The notes: a model not told the origin generated them from the sequence alone. A stretch of 64,000 nucleotides of DNA from Lachnospiraceae bacterium (GCA_902363835.1 CABJBM010000020.1:58900-122899); one strand, 5' to 3'; counted from the first letter of the stretch, positions 8,942 through 18,804 are shown. Numbers and translations are program-made.

Positions 8942-10414
8942 ATGTCCATAAAAAGGGTGCTTGCAGCAGATTTAGGTGCTTCCGGCGGAAGAGTCATGCT
9001 GGGAACCTATGACGGAACCAGAATCGGACTGAAAGAGCTTCACCGGTTTTCCAATGATCCGGTATTTTTAAACGGAACCATGTACTGGGATTTTCTGCGC
9101 CAGTTTCATGAGATTAAGCAGGGGCTTATAAAGGCAAAGCCTTATGGACTGATTGACAGCCTGGGCGTGGACACCTGGGGAGTGGATTTCGGTCTGGTGG
9201 ATGGAAAAGGCTGTCTTTTGGAAAATCCGGTTCACTACAGGGATAAACGGACAAAAGGAATGCTGGGAAAAGCTTTTGAAAAAATAGATCCGGACCGGTT
9301 CTACCAGATCACGGGAAGCCAGTTTATGGAGATCAACTCCGTGTTCCAGCTTCTGGCCTTAAAGGAACAGAGACCGGAGCTTTTAGACCGGGCGGAAAAG
9401 CTTTTGATGATGCCTGATCTGTTCAATTATTTTTTGTCAGGGGTCATGGCATGGGAGTATTCCATTGCTTCCACCACACAGCTTCTGGATGCAAAGGGAC
9501 AGACCTGGTCAGAGGAAATCCTGTGCTGCCTGGACCTTCCCCGCCGTCTTCTGGGACCTGTGGTTCCCTGCGGAACCGTTCTTGGAAGCCTGAAGCTTGA
9601 AATCTGTGAGGAGCTTGGAATAAATCCTGCGGCTGTCATTGCAGCAGCAGGTCATGACACCCAGAGCGCTTTGGCAGCGGTGCCGGCAGAGGAGGAGTTT
9701 GTCTTTATCAGCTGCGGAACCTGGGCTTTGTTTGGAACCGAGCTTTCAGAGCCCCTGCTCACCCCCCTGTCCCGGCATTATAACATAACCAATGAAGGAG
9801 GAGTTGAGGGCCGCACCTCTTTTTTAAAGAATATCATAGGCCTCTGGCTCATTCAGGAAAGCAGGAGACAGTGGATCCGGGAAGGCCGGGAGTACGACTT
9901 TGGCCGATTGGAGAAGATGGCAGCAGAGGCAAAAAGCTTTCAGGCCTTCATTGACCCGGATGATCCTGTATTCATACCCGCCGGAAACATTCCTGAACGG
10001 ATACAGGAGTACTGCCGGAAAACAGGACAAAAAGAGCTTAAGAAGGAAGGGGAGATAGTCCGCTGCATTGACGAGAGCCTGGCCTTTAAATACCGGGATG
10101 CTTTTGAGGAGATCAGCAGGTGCACGGGTAAGGAATACAAGGTCATCCATATGGTAGGCGGAGGCACTCAAAGCGGTCTTTTATGTCAGATGACTGCCAA
10201 TGCCTGCGGATGCAGGGTACTGGCCGGCCCCACGGAGGCTACGGTCCTTGGAAATATGGCGGTCCAGCTGATGGCTTTAGGAGAGCTTACCTCTCTTTCG
10301 AAAGCCAGGGAAGTCATAAAAAATTCCGTGGAGGTCAAGGTCTATGAGCCTCAGGACATTGAGGCCTGGGACAAAGCATATGAGAGATTTAAAAAGATCT
10401 CTGAAAAGAAATAG
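8942..10414 (+). CDS. FGGY-family kinase, rhamnulokinase-like, probable L-fuculokinase
   Basis: This 490-residue kinase has the two actin-like domains of the FGGY family: LAADLGASGGRVMLG at the N-terminus, DSLGVDTWGVDFGLVD, AAGHDTQSALAAVP, the ATP-site SCGTWALFG, and GGGTQSGLLCQMTANACG followed by AGPTEATVLGN. By sequence it is closer to RhaB than to enterobacterial FucK. Placed between fucose isomerase and fuculose-phosphate aldolase, it most likely phosphorylates L-fuculose at O-1. Rhamnulose kinase activity is a possible alternative or second activity. The ATG at 8942 follows GGCGGTGAGG. Confidence 0.85.
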   Translation: MSIKRVLAADLGASGGRVMLGTYDGTRIGLKELHRFSNDPVFLNGTMYWDFLRQFHEIKQGLIKAKPYGLIDSLGVDTWGVDFGLVDGKGCLLENPVHYRDKRTKGMLGKAFEKIDPDRFYQITGSQFMEINSVFQLLALKEQRPELLDRAEKLLMMPDLFNYFLSGVMAWEYSIASTTQLLDAKGQTWSEEILCCLDLPRRLLGPVVPCGTVLGSLKLEICEELGINPAAVIAAAGHDTQSALAAVPAEEEFVFISCGTWALFGTELSEPLLTPLSRHYNITNEGGVEGRTSFLKNIIGLWLIQESRRQWIREGREYDFGRLEKMAAEAKSFQAFIDPDDPVFIPAGNIPERIQEYCRKTGQKELKKEGEIVRCIDESLAFKYRDAFEEISRCTGKEYKVIHMVGGGTQSGLLCQMTANACGCRVLAGPTEATVLGNMAVQLMALGELTSLSKAREVIKNSVEVKVYEPQDIEAWDKAYERFKKISEKK

Positions 10415-10442
10415 GCCCGGTTGCGGCAGACAGGAGCAGAAT

Positions 10443-11126
10443 ATGGAATTAAGCTATATAGAACTGAGAAAACAGATTTGTGATATCTGCTATAAGATGT
10501 GGCAGTTAGGCTGGGTAGCGGCTAATGACGGCAATGTGTCGGTCAAGCTGGAGGATGGCACCTTTTTAGCTACGCCTACAGGGATGAGCAAGAGCTTTAT
10601 TACCCCGGAACGGCTGGTACATATCAATGGAAAAGGAGAGGTTTTAGAAGGCCTTCCCGGATACCGTCCCTCTTCTGAGATTAAAATGCATCTCCGCTGC
10701 TATGAGGAGCGGGAGGATGTGGGAGCGGTTCTTCACGCCCATCCGCCTGTTGCTACAGGTTATGCGGTGGCGGGCATTTCCCTTGATGAGTATTCCATGA
10801 TAGAAACCGTCATTGCCCTTGGCTCCATTCCGGTGACGCCTTATGGAACGCCGTCCACCTATGAGGTTCCTGAGGCAATCGCTCCCTATTTAAACGACCA
10901 TGACGCAGTACTTTTAAAAAATCATGGAGCCCTGACAGTGGGAGCTGATGTAATAACCGCTTATTACCGGATGGAAACTCTGGAACTGTTTGCAAAAATC
11001 AGCTTAAATGCCCGGCTTCTGGGAGGGGCTGAGGAGATATCCAGAAAGGATATTGACCGGCTCATTGCCATGCGGAAGGACTACGGAGTGACCGGCAGGC
11101 ATCCGGGATATAAAAAATATCAGTAA
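10443..11126 (+). CDS. fucA: L-fuculose-1-phosphate aldolase (class II, zinc)
   Basis: This 227-residue enzyme cleaves L-fuculose-1-phosphate to dihydroxyacetone phosphate and L-lactaldehyde. It has the aldolase II fold: ANDGNVSVKLEDGTFLATPTG for phosphate binding, the catalytic Glu in SSEIKMH, zinc ligands HAHPPVATGYA, and the third histidine in LLKNHGALTVG. An upstream in-frame extension into the kinase gene exists, but GGAGCAG before the ATG at 10443 and the family's usual N-terminus support the shorter start. It is the third gene of the fuc operon. Confidence 0.93.
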   Translation: MELSYIELRKQICDICYKMWQLGWVAANDGNVSVKLEDGTFLATPTGMSKSFITPERLVHINGKGEVLEGLPGYRPSSEIKMHLRCYEEREDVGAVLHAHPPVATGYAVAGISLDEYSMIETVIALGSIPVTPYGTPSTYEVPEAIAPYLNDHDAVLLKNHGALTVGADVITAYYRMETLELFAKISLNARLLGGAEEISRKDIDRLIAMRKDYGVTGRHPGYKKYQ

Positions 11127-11142
11127 AACAGGAGGGAAGCAT

Positions 11143-11583
11143 ATGCTCAAAGGAATTCCTCAGATTTTATCTCCGGAGCTGTTAAAGGTTCTGTGTGAAA
11201 TGGGACACAGCGACAGGCTGGTGATTGCCGACGGTAATTTTCCGTCAGAAACCATTGGAAAGGGAAACCGGGTAATCCGCATGGATGGCCATGGGACAAC
11301 GGAAATCTTAGAGGCAATTTTAAAGGTGTTTCCTCTGGATACCTATACGGAACATCCGGTAAATCTTATGGAGGTTATGCCCGAAGATCCGGCAGAAACG
11401 CCGATCTGGAGTATATACGAAACCGTTGTGACAAAATATGACACCCGGGGAAAAGAGGCCATGGGCCGGATAGAGCGGTTTGCCTTTTATGAAGAGGCAA
11501 AAAGCGCTTATGCGGTCATTGCAACAGGGGAAAAGGCGCTTTATGCCAATATTATGCTTCAGAAGGGTGTTGTAACAGAATAG
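11143..11583 (+). CDS. fucU: L-fucose mutarotase (RbsD/FucU family)
   Basis: This 146-residue cytosolic protein interconverts alpha and beta anomers of fucose, feeding the isomerase the form it uses. The RbsD/FucU fold is shown by EMGHSDRLVIADGNFP with the catalytic histidine and aspartate, and by the C-terminal IATGEKALYANIMLQKG. The RIERFAFYEEAKSAYAV stretch distinguishes FucU from the ribose pyranase RbsD. AGGAGGG precedes the ATG, and a terminator follows, so it closes the enzyme operon. Confidence 0.92.
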   Translation: MLKGIPQILSPELLKVLCEMGHSDRLVIADGNFPSETIGKGNRVIRMDGHGTTEILEAILKVFPLDTYTEHPVNLMEVMPEDPAETPIWSIYETVVTKYDTRGKEAMGRIERFAFYEEAKSAYAVIATGEKALYANIMLQKGVVTE

Positions 11584-11588
11584 GAAAA

Positions 11589-11631
11589 ACAAAGGCTTAA
11601 GGGGATTCGTCTGCTTAAGTCTTGTTTTTTT
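11589..11631 (+). terminator. Intrinsic terminator after the fuc enzyme genes
   Basis: CAAAGGCTTAAG and CTTAAGTCTTG form an imperfect stem with a perfect CTTAAG core, followed by seven Ts. Confidence 0.7.
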
Positions 11632-11685
11632 CTAAGCAAAAGAAGCTCTTTGTATTATGATGAGAGCCAGAAATGGGGAGGGTTT

Positions 11686-13257
11686 ATGTATCGAGTGATT
11701 CTTGTTGATGATGAATTTTTAGTCAGGGAGGCGGTAAAGGAAACCATGGACTGGAGCAGCAGGGGATTTGAACTGAAGGGCTGCTTTCCCCATGGAGAGG
11801 AGGCCATGGACTATATCAATGACCATCCGGTAGAAGTGGTTCTGACCGACATCTGTATGCCATACATGGATGGTCTGGAACTAAGCCGCCGGATTTCCAG
11901 GGAATACCCGCAAATCTGCGTGGTCATATTAAGCGGCTATGATAATTTTGAATATGCAAAACAGGCCTTAAAATACCGGGTAAGAGAGTATATTTTAAAG
12001 CCTTTTTCCTTAGAAGAGCTGGGGCAGGCCCTTGATAACATCCGGGAAAAGCTGGATCAGGAAAGGCTGGAAAGAAGAAAATTGCGGGGGAACAGGGAGG
12101 TTTTAAAGTCAAAGCTTCTGATGAGCCTTATCTGCGGGAACAAGTCTGCTGCTGAACTGGAGCCGGAGCTTAAATCCTATGGCATCGCCCTTAAGGGTCC
12201 TGAGTGCATGATTGCTGTGGGAGATACAGAAATCAGGGAAGAGGATAAGGAATCAGCTGAGCTTTTGTGCTTTGCTGTTTATAATATTGCAGCTGAGATC
12301 ATTGGAAGATCAGGTATGGGTTATGTGATTCAGAAGCTGGACCATCAGCTGGTTTTTCTGCTGTTGGGGAACTTTCATAAATGGGGTGAAGGAAAGGCGG
12401 AAAAACTGTTTCAGGAAATCTCAGACAGCGTTAAAAACTGCATGGGAATCAGGCTTACCATAGGAATCGGAAGTCCCGTTGACAGTACGGCACAGCTTTA
12501 CCTGTCCTATGAGGAGGCGGAGGATATGCTGGAATACCGCTACAGCCAGGAGGCAGGGGCCATTTTGTACAGGGAAAGGGCAGAGAAGGCTGCTGCTTTT
12601 GAAGAGTGGGAAATGCTGCAGGAGGAATTGCTGAACGCGGTCCGGGAAGGAGAAAAAAAGAAAGCAGGAAAGGCTCTTTTTGAACTCTGCCTGCGGATAC
12701 GGGAGTCTTTTCTTAAAAAGGACCGTGCAAAAAGCATCATCATTCATACGCTCTCTGGGGCTAAGTCCATGCTGGAGGTAATGGGCATGGAGGGCTTTGA
12801 GGTGTGTGAGCAGGTGAATGAATATATCTCCCAGATAGACGGAAAAAAGTCTCTGGAAGAAGAACGGGCGGCTTTGGAGGAGATTTTCGGAAGAATTGCA
12901 GATGTTGTGGCAGAGGTAAAGGACAGAAAGGGGAATGAGCGGGCTGTACTGGCCGTGGATTATATCAGAAGCCACTATGGTGAAAGCTCTTTAAATCTTC
13001 AGTCCATGTGCAGTTACATGGCCATGAGCCCCAGCCGTTTCAGTGCCATGTTCCGGGAATGCATGGGAAAAAGCTTTGTGGAGGTTTTAAGTGATATCCG
13101 CATGGAAAAGGCCAGGAAACTTCTGGAAACAACCAGCTTAAAAACCTATCAGGTAGCTGAGAAAACCGGGTTCGGAGATCCTCATTATTTCAGTCTTGCC
13201 TTTAAAAAGGCAAACGGAAAAACGCCTACAGAATATGCAAAGGAAAAGAGGAGATAA
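11686..13257 (+). CDS. YesN-type response regulator with AraC DNA-binding domain
   Basis: The protein has 523 residues. The N-terminal receiver domain starts MYRVILVDDEFLVREAV, with the phosphoacceptor Asp in VVLTDICMPYMDGLE and the switch Lys in YILKPF. A long middle region follows, then a C-terminal AraC double helix-turn-helix (SLNLQSMCSYMAMSPSRFSA, and TYQVAEKTGFGDPHYFSLAF). GGGGAGGG sits before the ATG at 11686; the reading from 11650 has no such site. The stop codon abuts the start of the histidine kinase. Together with the kinase and the membrane-anchored sugar-binding protein it forms a sensing trio that probably activates the downstream ABC importer. Confidence 0.92.
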   Translation: MYRVILVDDEFLVREAVKETMDWSSRGFELKGCFPHGEEAMDYINDHPVEVVLTDICMPYMDGLELSRRISREYPQICVVILSGYDNFEYAKQALKYRVREYILKPFSLEELGQALDNIREKLDQERLERRKLRGNREVLKSKLLMSLICGNKSAAELEPELKSYGIALKGPECMIAVGDTEIREEDKESAELLCFAVYNIAAEIIGRSGMGYVIQKLDHQLVFLLLGNFHKWGEGKAEKLFQEISDSVKNCMGIRLTIGIGSPVDSTAQLYLSYEEAEDMLEYRYSQEAGAILYRERAEKAAAFEEWEMLQEELLNAVREGEKKKAGKALFELCLRIRESFLKKDRAKSIIIHTLSGAKSMLEVMGMEGFEVCEQVNEYISQIDGKKSLEEERAALEEIFGRIADVVAEVKDRKGNERAVLAVDYIRSHYGESSLNLQSMCSYMAMSPSRFSAMFRECMGKSFVEVLSDIRMEKARKLLETTSLKTYQVAEKTGFGDPHYFSLAFKKANGKTPTEYAKEKRR

Positions 13258-15054
13258 ATGAGGGGTGGTTTTCAATTTAAAAGCATCCGCTCCGGCATGC
13301 TGATCTGCTTCCTGCCAATCATCCTTTTTGCCCTGCTTCTGATCTACGGCTTTTCCTTCCGGTATACGGAAAAAAATGTTTTAAACAATTCCGTAAACGG
13401 CACCATGCAGCTGATTGAGCAGGTTAACCATAATATAGATTCCTACCTTGCTTACATGGAAAATATTTCTTATCTGATGTCAGGGGATAAGGACTTGCTG
13501 CAGTATCTGTTTTCAGAAAAGGACCAAAACCCCAGGGCAGAGCTGAGAAGCAGCGTGCTGGAGCGGTTCCGGCTGGTAAGGGAAACACGGGATGACATTT
13601 ACAATATCGGCGCAGCGGCCGGTCCGGGTAATATCCTGATCAATGACGGAACCCAGACCCTGAATCCTTATGCGGATATTTTAAGGGAGGCCTGGTACCG
13701 GGACGCTTTGGAGGCAGGAAAAGGGATGACCGTTCTTTCCTCCTCCCGGGTGCAGAACATCATCATGGACGAATACCCCTGGGTGGTGACCTTAAGCAGT
13801 CCGTTAAAGGATCCGGGCAGAACAGAAAATCAAGGGGTTTTCTTTATTGATTTAAATTACAAGGCAATTGAAGAGCAATGCGAACGCATTGATCTGGGGG
13901 CCAGAGGATATGTATTTATTCTGGATAAAAAGGGAAACATTCTCTACCACCCCAAGCAGCAGCTGATTTACAGCGGCTTAAAAGAGGAACTGACGAAAGC
14001 GGTCCTTGACTGCAGGGAGGAATATTTCTTAAGCGGAAAGGGCATGGAACAGAAGCTTTATACCATAAGTGAATCCCACAAGACGGGCTGGAAGGTTGTG
14101 GGAGTGGCCTATACTTCAGAGCTTTTAAAGAATCGTTCCCAGACCCGGCTGATCTACACCCTGGTTACCCTGCTGCTTTTTCTGGTTCTGACCGCAGCCG
14201 TGACAATTCTTTCCCGCAGAATAACAAGGCCCATGATTCTGCTTCAGGATACCATGAAAAAGGTGGAAAGGGGAAAATTTGAACAGGTGGATTTAACCCG
14301 GATTCCTGATCATGAAATCAGGAGCCTGGGCAAAGCCTTTAACATGATGGCAGAGGAGATTCAAAAACTGATGGCGGAAAACATCCGGGAACAGGAGGAA
14401 AAACGCAGGAATGAAATGAAGGCCCTGCTGTCCCAGATCAATCCCCATTTTCTCTACAACACCTTAGATTCCATTGTGTGGATGGCCGAAGCCGGAAAGA
14501 ACCGAGAGGTGGTTCATATGACCATGGCCTTAGCCAGGCTATTAAGGCGGTCCATCAGCAGTGATCAGGAGCTTTTTACCATAAGGCAGGAAACCGATTA
14601 TGTAAAGAATTACCTGGATATTCAGCAGATGCGCTATAAGGACAAGCTGGATTATGAAATGGCCATTGATGAATCCATATTGGAGAAGCCGGTGATTAAG
14701 CTGGTTTTACAGCCTCTGGCTGAAAACGCCATCTACCATGGCATTAAATATAAAGAAGGCAGGGGGCTTATCCGGATTGAGGCCTACCCGGAGGGAGAGG
14801 ATATTATACTGAAGGTCTGGGATGACGGAAAAGGGATGACAAAAGAACAAATGAAGTCTATTTTTCAAAAGCATAAGGTCAACTATGAGAAAAACGGGGT
14901 GGGGGTGTATAATGTGCAGACCCGGCTGAAGCTTTATTATGGCAGGGAATACGGTCTTTGTTATGAAAGCAGCCCCGGCGGGGGAACGGCGGCTATTGTC
15001 CGTATTCCGGACAGGGAGGGAGGCAGTGAACGTGAAAAAGAGCACGGTGATTAA
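13258..15054 (+). CDS. YesM/LytS-type sensor histidine kinase
   Basis: The kinase has 598 residues. A membrane helix lies at about residues 12-32, then an extracellular Cache-like sensor region to about 285, a second helix (YTLVTLLLFLVLTAAVTILS), a HAMP linker, and the His_kinase domain with the phospho-acceptor in LSQINPHFLYNTLDS. The ATPase part shows NAIYHG (N box), WDDGKGM (G1) and GVGVYNVQTRLKLYYG. It starts directly after the regulator stop. The gene for a sugar-binding protein overlaps its 3' end. In clostridial xylose control (XylFII-LytS-YesN) such a binding protein signals through the kinase, and I infer the same here, with fucose or a fucoside as ligand. Confidence 0.92.
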   Translation: MRGGFQFKSIRSGMLICFLPIILFALLLIYGFSFRYTEKNVLNNSVNGTMQLIEQVNHNIDSYLAYMENISYLMSGDKDLLQYLFSEKDQNPRAELRSSVLERFRLVRETRDDIYNIGAAAGPGNILINDGTQTLNPYADILREAWYRDALEAGKGMTVLSSSRVQNIIMDEYPWVVTLSSPLKDPGRTENQGVFFIDLNYKAIEEQCERIDLGARGYVFILDKKGNILYHPKQQLIYSGLKEELTKAVLDCREEYFLSGKGMEQKLYTISESHKTGWKVVGVAYTSELLKNRSQTRLIYTLVTLLLFLVLTAAVTILSRRITRPMILLQDTMKKVERGKFEQVDLTRIPDHEIRSLGKAFNMMAEEIQKLMAENIREQEEKRRNEMKALLSQINPHFLYNTLDSIVWMAEAGKNREVVHMTMALARLLRRSISSDQELFTIRQETDYVKNYLDIQQMRYKDKLDYEMAIDESILEKPVIKLVLQPLAENAIYHGIKYKEGRGLIRIEAYPEGEDIILKVWDDGKGMTKEQMKSIFQKHKVNYEKNGVGVYNVQTRLKLYYGREYGLCYESSPGGGTAAIVRIPDREGGSEREKEHGD

Positions 15055-16048
15055 GCTGGGAATGTACCTGCTTTTGCTGGGAGCAGTTTTTGGAATCTGC
15101 TATCAGCTTTATGAAACAACGGGAGAGAAGGCGGGACCAAAGATCATTCTGATTCCCAAGAAGATTGATGAGAGCAACGAATTCTGGTCCTCCGTCATAG
15201 CAGGAGCACAGGTTGCGTCCAAAGAATACAATGTAGAATTAAGCCTCATGGCTCCGGAAACAGAAACCGATGTGGAAGGGCAGAACCGGCTGATTCTGGA
15301 GGCTGCAGGCAAAAGGCCGGATGCGATTTTAGTCAGTCCATGTTCCTATGAGGGAACGGCTTCCAGCATCAGACAGGCGGTAAATCAGGGAGTAAAGGTT
15401 GTTCTCATTGATTCCAATATCAACGAAAGCCTGTCCATTCCTCTGGTGGCTACAGATAATGTGGAGATTGGAAGAAAGCTGGGGGAGTATATGAAGAAAC
15501 TTCTTCCGGAGAATCCCCAAATCGGTCTGGTAGGCCATGTAAAAGGCAGCTCCACTGCAATTGACCGGGAAAAGGGAATACGGGCCGGCCTGGGAAAAGA
15601 GGCTGAGGCCATTGAAGAGGTGGTATTTTGTGATTCTATCTATCAGGAGGCCTATGATGTAACCTTACAGCTTTTAAAAAGGCATCCTGAAATCAATATG
15701 ATAGCCGGATTCAATGAATATTCTTCCCTTGGTGCTGCCAGCGCAGTACGGGATCTGGGGCTTAAAGGCAAGGTAAAAACCTTTGGAATTGATAATTCCG
15801 TATCCCAGATCCAGCTTTTGGAATCCGGCGTATATCAGGCCCTGGCCATTCAGAATCCGTTTAACATGGGGTATCTGGGGATTGAGGAGGCAGTTAAGGG
15901 CATAGAAGGAGGAAAAACCGATCTGTTTTTAAACTCAGGCTCCAAGCTGGTGACCGTGGAGGATATCTATACCGAAGAAAATGAAAAGCTGCTGTTTCCG
16001 TTTTTAGGAAGCAGGGCGACGAAAAAAGAAGAAATCAACAGCCAATAG
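15032..16048 (+). CDS. Membrane-anchored sugar-binding protein, probable sensor of the two-component system
   Basis: The protein has 338 residues. It has one N-terminal hydrophobic segment (LGMYLLLLGAVFGICYQLY) without a clear lipobox, then a type I periplasmic-binding fold like RbsB/ChvE (PKIILIPKKIDESNEFW; LVSPCSYEGTASSIRQAVNQG; VVLIDSN; FGIDNSVSQIQLLESGVYQ). GGGAGGGAGG at about 15014-15023 supports the GTG at 15032, so it overlaps the kinase by 23 bp. A longer in-frame reading from 14939 exists but lies inside the kinase. The overlap, and a second dedicated transporter binding protein downstream, suggest this one signals to the kinase rather than feeding the importer. Confidence 0.82.
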   Translation: MKKSTVIKLGMYLLLLGAVFGICYQLYETTGEKAGPKIILIPKKIDESNEFWSSVIAGAQVASKEYNVELSLMAPETETDVEGQNRLILEAAGKRPDAILVSPCSYEGTASSIRQAVNQGVKVVLIDSNINESLSIPLVATDNVEIGRKLGEYMKKLLPENPQIGLVGHVKGSSTAIDREKGIRAGLGKEAEAIEEVVFCDSIYQEAYDVTLQLLKRHPEINMIAGFNEYSSLGAASAVRDLGLKGKVKTFGIDNSVSQIQLLESGVYQALAIQNPFNMGYLGIEEAVKGIEGGKTDLFLNSGSKLVTVEDIYTEENEKLLFPFLGSRATKKEEINSQ

Positions 16049-16074
16049 AAGAAAGAAAAGGACCTTTCAAAAAG

Positions 16075-16143
16075 GGTTAAAAGACTTGAAAAAGTAATAT
16101 TTTAACCTATTTTGGGAGGTTTTTCAATTTTTTTAAAAACCTC
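16075..16143 (+). promoter_or_regulatory. Two inverted repeats in front of the sugar ABC importer
   Basis: GGTTAAAA (16075-16082) and TTTTAACC (16100-16107) form an 8-bp perfect inverted repeat over a 17-bp spacer. GAGGTTTTT (16116-16124) and AAAAACCTC (16135-16143) form a second 9-bp perfect pair. A TATACT element follows at 16151-16156. The first pair is a candidate regulator site, the second may be a hairpin. They lie between the sensing trio and the importer, so the importer can be controlled separately. Confidence 0.45.
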
Positions 16144-16198
16144 ATCCTGATATACTGATGCCAGATTCAAAGAGACGGAGAAGAACGGAGGGAAATCA

Positions 16199-17692
16199 GT
16201 GGGAGAGGTTATTTTGACCATGAAGGATATTGATAAATCCTTTGCAGGAGTTTATGCGCTGAAAAAGGCCGGTCTGGAGCTGAAGCAGGGAGAGGTTCAT
16301 GCGCTTATGGGGGAAAACGGTGCAGGAAAATCCACGTTAATGAAAATATTGACCGGCATTTACTCCAGGGACGGAGGAAGCATTGTCTTTGAAGGGCAGG
16401 AGGTTCAGTTTAAAAACCCCAGGGAGGCCCAGGACGCAGGAATCGTGATCGTTCATCAGGAGTTAAACATGATGAATCATTTAACCGTTGCCCAGAACAT
16501 CTTCATAGGAAGAGAGAGGATGAACGGAAGGCTGATAGATGACAAACACATGGAAGAGGATGCGGCGGGGCTTTTCCGCATGCTGAATATAAAAATAGAT
16601 CCAAAAGAAAATATGGGGCGTCTGACCGTAGGGCGGCAGCAGATGTGTGAAATAGCAAAAGCTATTTCCACGGAGGCTAAAGTAATCGTATTCGATGAAC
16701 CGACAGCAGCCTTGACAGAGTCTGAAATCAATGAGCTGTTCAAAATCATCCGGGACCTGCGTGACAAGGGAATGGGAATTATTTACATATCCCACCGGAT
16801 GGACGAGATCAATCAGATTACGGACCGGGTTACTGTCATGCGTGACGGGGAATATGTGGGGACCCTGATTACTGAGGACTGTACAAAGGATGATATCATT
16901 CGCATGATGGTGGGACGGACTGTTTATGAGGAGCCCAAGAAAAAAAGCAGCGTGCCGGCGGATGCTCCGGTAGTTCTGAAGGTAGAGAATTTAAATGCAG
17001 GAAGAGCCGTAAAGGATTTAAGCTTTGAACTTCATAAGGGAGAGATTTTAGGCTTTTCCGGGCTTATGGGAGCAGGGCGCACGGAGGCGGCCAGGGCTAT
17101 TTTCGGAGCGGATAAAAAAGACAGCGGGGAGATATTCGTCAATGGGGAAAAGACGGATATCCGTTCTCCTGAGGATGGGGTAAAGGCCGGAATCGGGTAT
17201 TTGTCTGAGGATCGGAAACGGTATGGCGTAATCGTGGAAAAAACAGTGGTGGTAAATACCACCATGTCTTCTGTAAAGCGGTTTACCAAAGGACTCTTTC
17301 TTGACAGCAAGGCAGAGGTAAGAACAGCGGAGAAATATGTGGAAGCCTTAAAGACCAAGACTCCTTCCGTACACCAGCAGGTAAGAAATTTATCCGGAGG
17401 CAACCAGCAGAAGGTGGTCATTGCCAAATGGCTTACCAGGGACTGTGAAATTCTGATCTTTGACGAGCCGACCAGGGGGATCGATGTGGGAGCGAAAAGT
17501 GAAATCTACACGCTGATGAACGAACTGGTTAAACAGGGAAAATCAATTATCATGATTTCCTCAGAGCTGAACGAGGTGCTTCGGATGAGTGACCGCATTC
17601 TGGTCATGTGCGAAGGGCGCAAGACAGGAGAAATAAACATTGAAGAGGCGACCCAGGAAAAGATCATGCACGCTGCTACCATAAGAAATTAA
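16199..17692 (+). CDS. Sugar ABC importer ATPase with two nucleotide domains (RbsA/MglA type)
   Basis: This 497-residue protein is a tandem ATPase of a monosaccharide importer. The first domain has GENGAGKST and the Walker B sequence VIVFDEPTAALTESE. The second has the degenerate P-loop GLMGAGRTEAARAIFG, the signature LSGGNQQKVVIAKWL and Walker B ILIFDEPTRGIDVGAK. The GTG start at 16199 follows CGGAGGG. The permease starts 12 bp after the stop. In this locus it most likely drives uptake of L-fucose, but ribose-class importers cannot be assigned by sequence. Confidence 0.92.
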   Translation: MGEVILTMKDIDKSFAGVYALKKAGLELKQGEVHALMGENGAGKSTLMKILTGIYSRDGGSIVFEGQEVQFKNPREAQDAGIVIVHQELNMMNHLTVAQNIFIGRERMNGRLIDDKHMEEDAAGLFRMLNIKIDPKENMGRLTVGRQQMCEIAKAISTEAKVIVFDEPTAALTESEINELFKIIRDLRDKGMGIIYISHRMDEINQITDRVTVMRDGEYVGTLITEDCTKDDIIRMMVGRTVYEEPKKKSSVPADAPVVLKVENLNAGRAVKDLSFELHKGEILGFSGLMGAGRTEAARAIFGADKKDSGEIFVNGEKTDIRSPEDGVKAGIGYLSEDRKRYGVIVEKTVVVNTTMSSVKRFTKGLFLDSKAEVRTAEKYVEALKTKTPSVHQQVRNLSGGNQQKVVIAKWLTRDCEILIFDEPTRGIDVGAKSEIYTLMNELVKQGKSIIMISSELNEVLRMSDRILVMCEGRKTGEINIEEATQEKIMHAATIRN

Positions 17693-17704
17693 CTAGGAGG
17701 AGTT

Positions 17705-18727
17705 ATGAAAATGGAAAACAAAGACAATCAGGCAAAAAAAGAGCCGGGAAGCCTGTTTCAGGCAATTGGCACTCAAAAATTAGTCGCAATTATCGCATTA
17801 GTTATGTTATTCCTGTTTTTCTGGTTTTTTGGAGAAAATTTCGCAAAATACAGCACCATAATCAGTATCCTGGATTCTTCTTATTACATCGGATTCATGG
17901 CAATCGGCGTAACCTTTGTCATCATTACCGGAGGGATTGATTTATCTATAGGAACCTCCTGTATCTGCTGTTCCCTTATTACGGGAACCCTCTTTACCAA
18001 GGCAGGGCTGCCCATGCCGGTGTGCGTGATTCTGTCTGTTTTTCTGGGAGGACTGTTTGGACTGGCCAACGGAATTATGGTATCGGTTATGAAGCTTCCG
18101 GCCTTTATCGCCACACTGGGAACCATGATGATTACCAGAGGCTTAGGCTCTATTGTTACCAATACAGCTACAGTAACCTTTCCTCAGGCAGCGGCCCCGG
18201 GAGGAGCTTTTAGAAGCCTTTTTAAGCTGAAGGCGCCTGGGCTTCCCCAGGCCGGTATTCCAACAGGCTTTCTTTTACTTATTGTTCTGGCTGTGGCCAT
18301 GGCTGTTCTGCTGAATAAAACACGCCCGGGCCGTTACATTCTGGCTTTAGGAAGCAATAAAGAGGCCACCCGGCTGTCAGGTGTGGATGTGATGAAATAC
18401 GAAACTCTGGCCTTTGTCATCAGTGGATTATTTGCCGGTCTGGCAGGAGTATCCTATGCAGCCGTGTACTCCACTCTGATGCCGGGCACTGGAAACGGCT
18501 TTGAACTGGATGCCATTGCAGGTGTTGTTATCGGCGGAACCAGCTTAGCAGGCGGCGTAGGCTCTATTGCAGGAACTCTGATTGGAGTATTTATTATGGC
18601 TGTTTTAAAAACCGGACTTCCCTTTATAGGAGTACAGCCTCATTACCAGCTTTTAATTACCGGATTTGTCCTTGTAACAGCAGTCTTTGCAGATGTACTG
18701 AACCGAAGAAAGCAGGGAAAGGCTTAA
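17705..18727 (+). CDS. Sugar ABC importer permease (RbsC type)
   Basis: This 340-residue integral membrane protein has roughly eight to ten hydrophobic segments and the BPD_transp_2 signatures: VGVTFVIITGGIDLSIGTS-like text near residue 75, KLPAFIATLGTMMITRGL, ALGSNKEATRLSGVDV (the coupling loop to the ATPase), and AIAGVVIGGTSLAGGVGS. It forms the homodimeric channel for the ATPase encoded just upstream. Confidence 0.92.
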   Translation: MKMENKDNQAKKEPGSLFQAIGTQKLVAIIALVMLFLFFWFFGENFAKYSTIISILDSSYYIGFMAIGVTFVIITGGIDLSIGTSCICCSLITGTLFTKAGLPMPVCVILSVFLGGLFGLANGIMVSVMKLPAFIATLGTMMITRGLGSIVTNTATVTFPQAAAPGGAFRSLFKLKAPGLPQAGIPTGFLLLIVLAVAMAVLLNKTRPGRYILALGSNKEATRLSGVDVMKYETLAFVISGLFAGLAGVSYAAVYSTLMPGTGNGFELDAIAGVVIGGTSLAGGVGSIAGTLIGVFIMAVLKTGLPFIGVQPHYQLLITGFVLVTAVFADVLNRRKQGKA

Positions 18728-18804
18728 AAAGTTCCGTGTATTATTAATGAATCTTCCGCTGAAGCGGGAAATTATAAATAAATTATTGACAGGGAGGTTT
18801 TCAA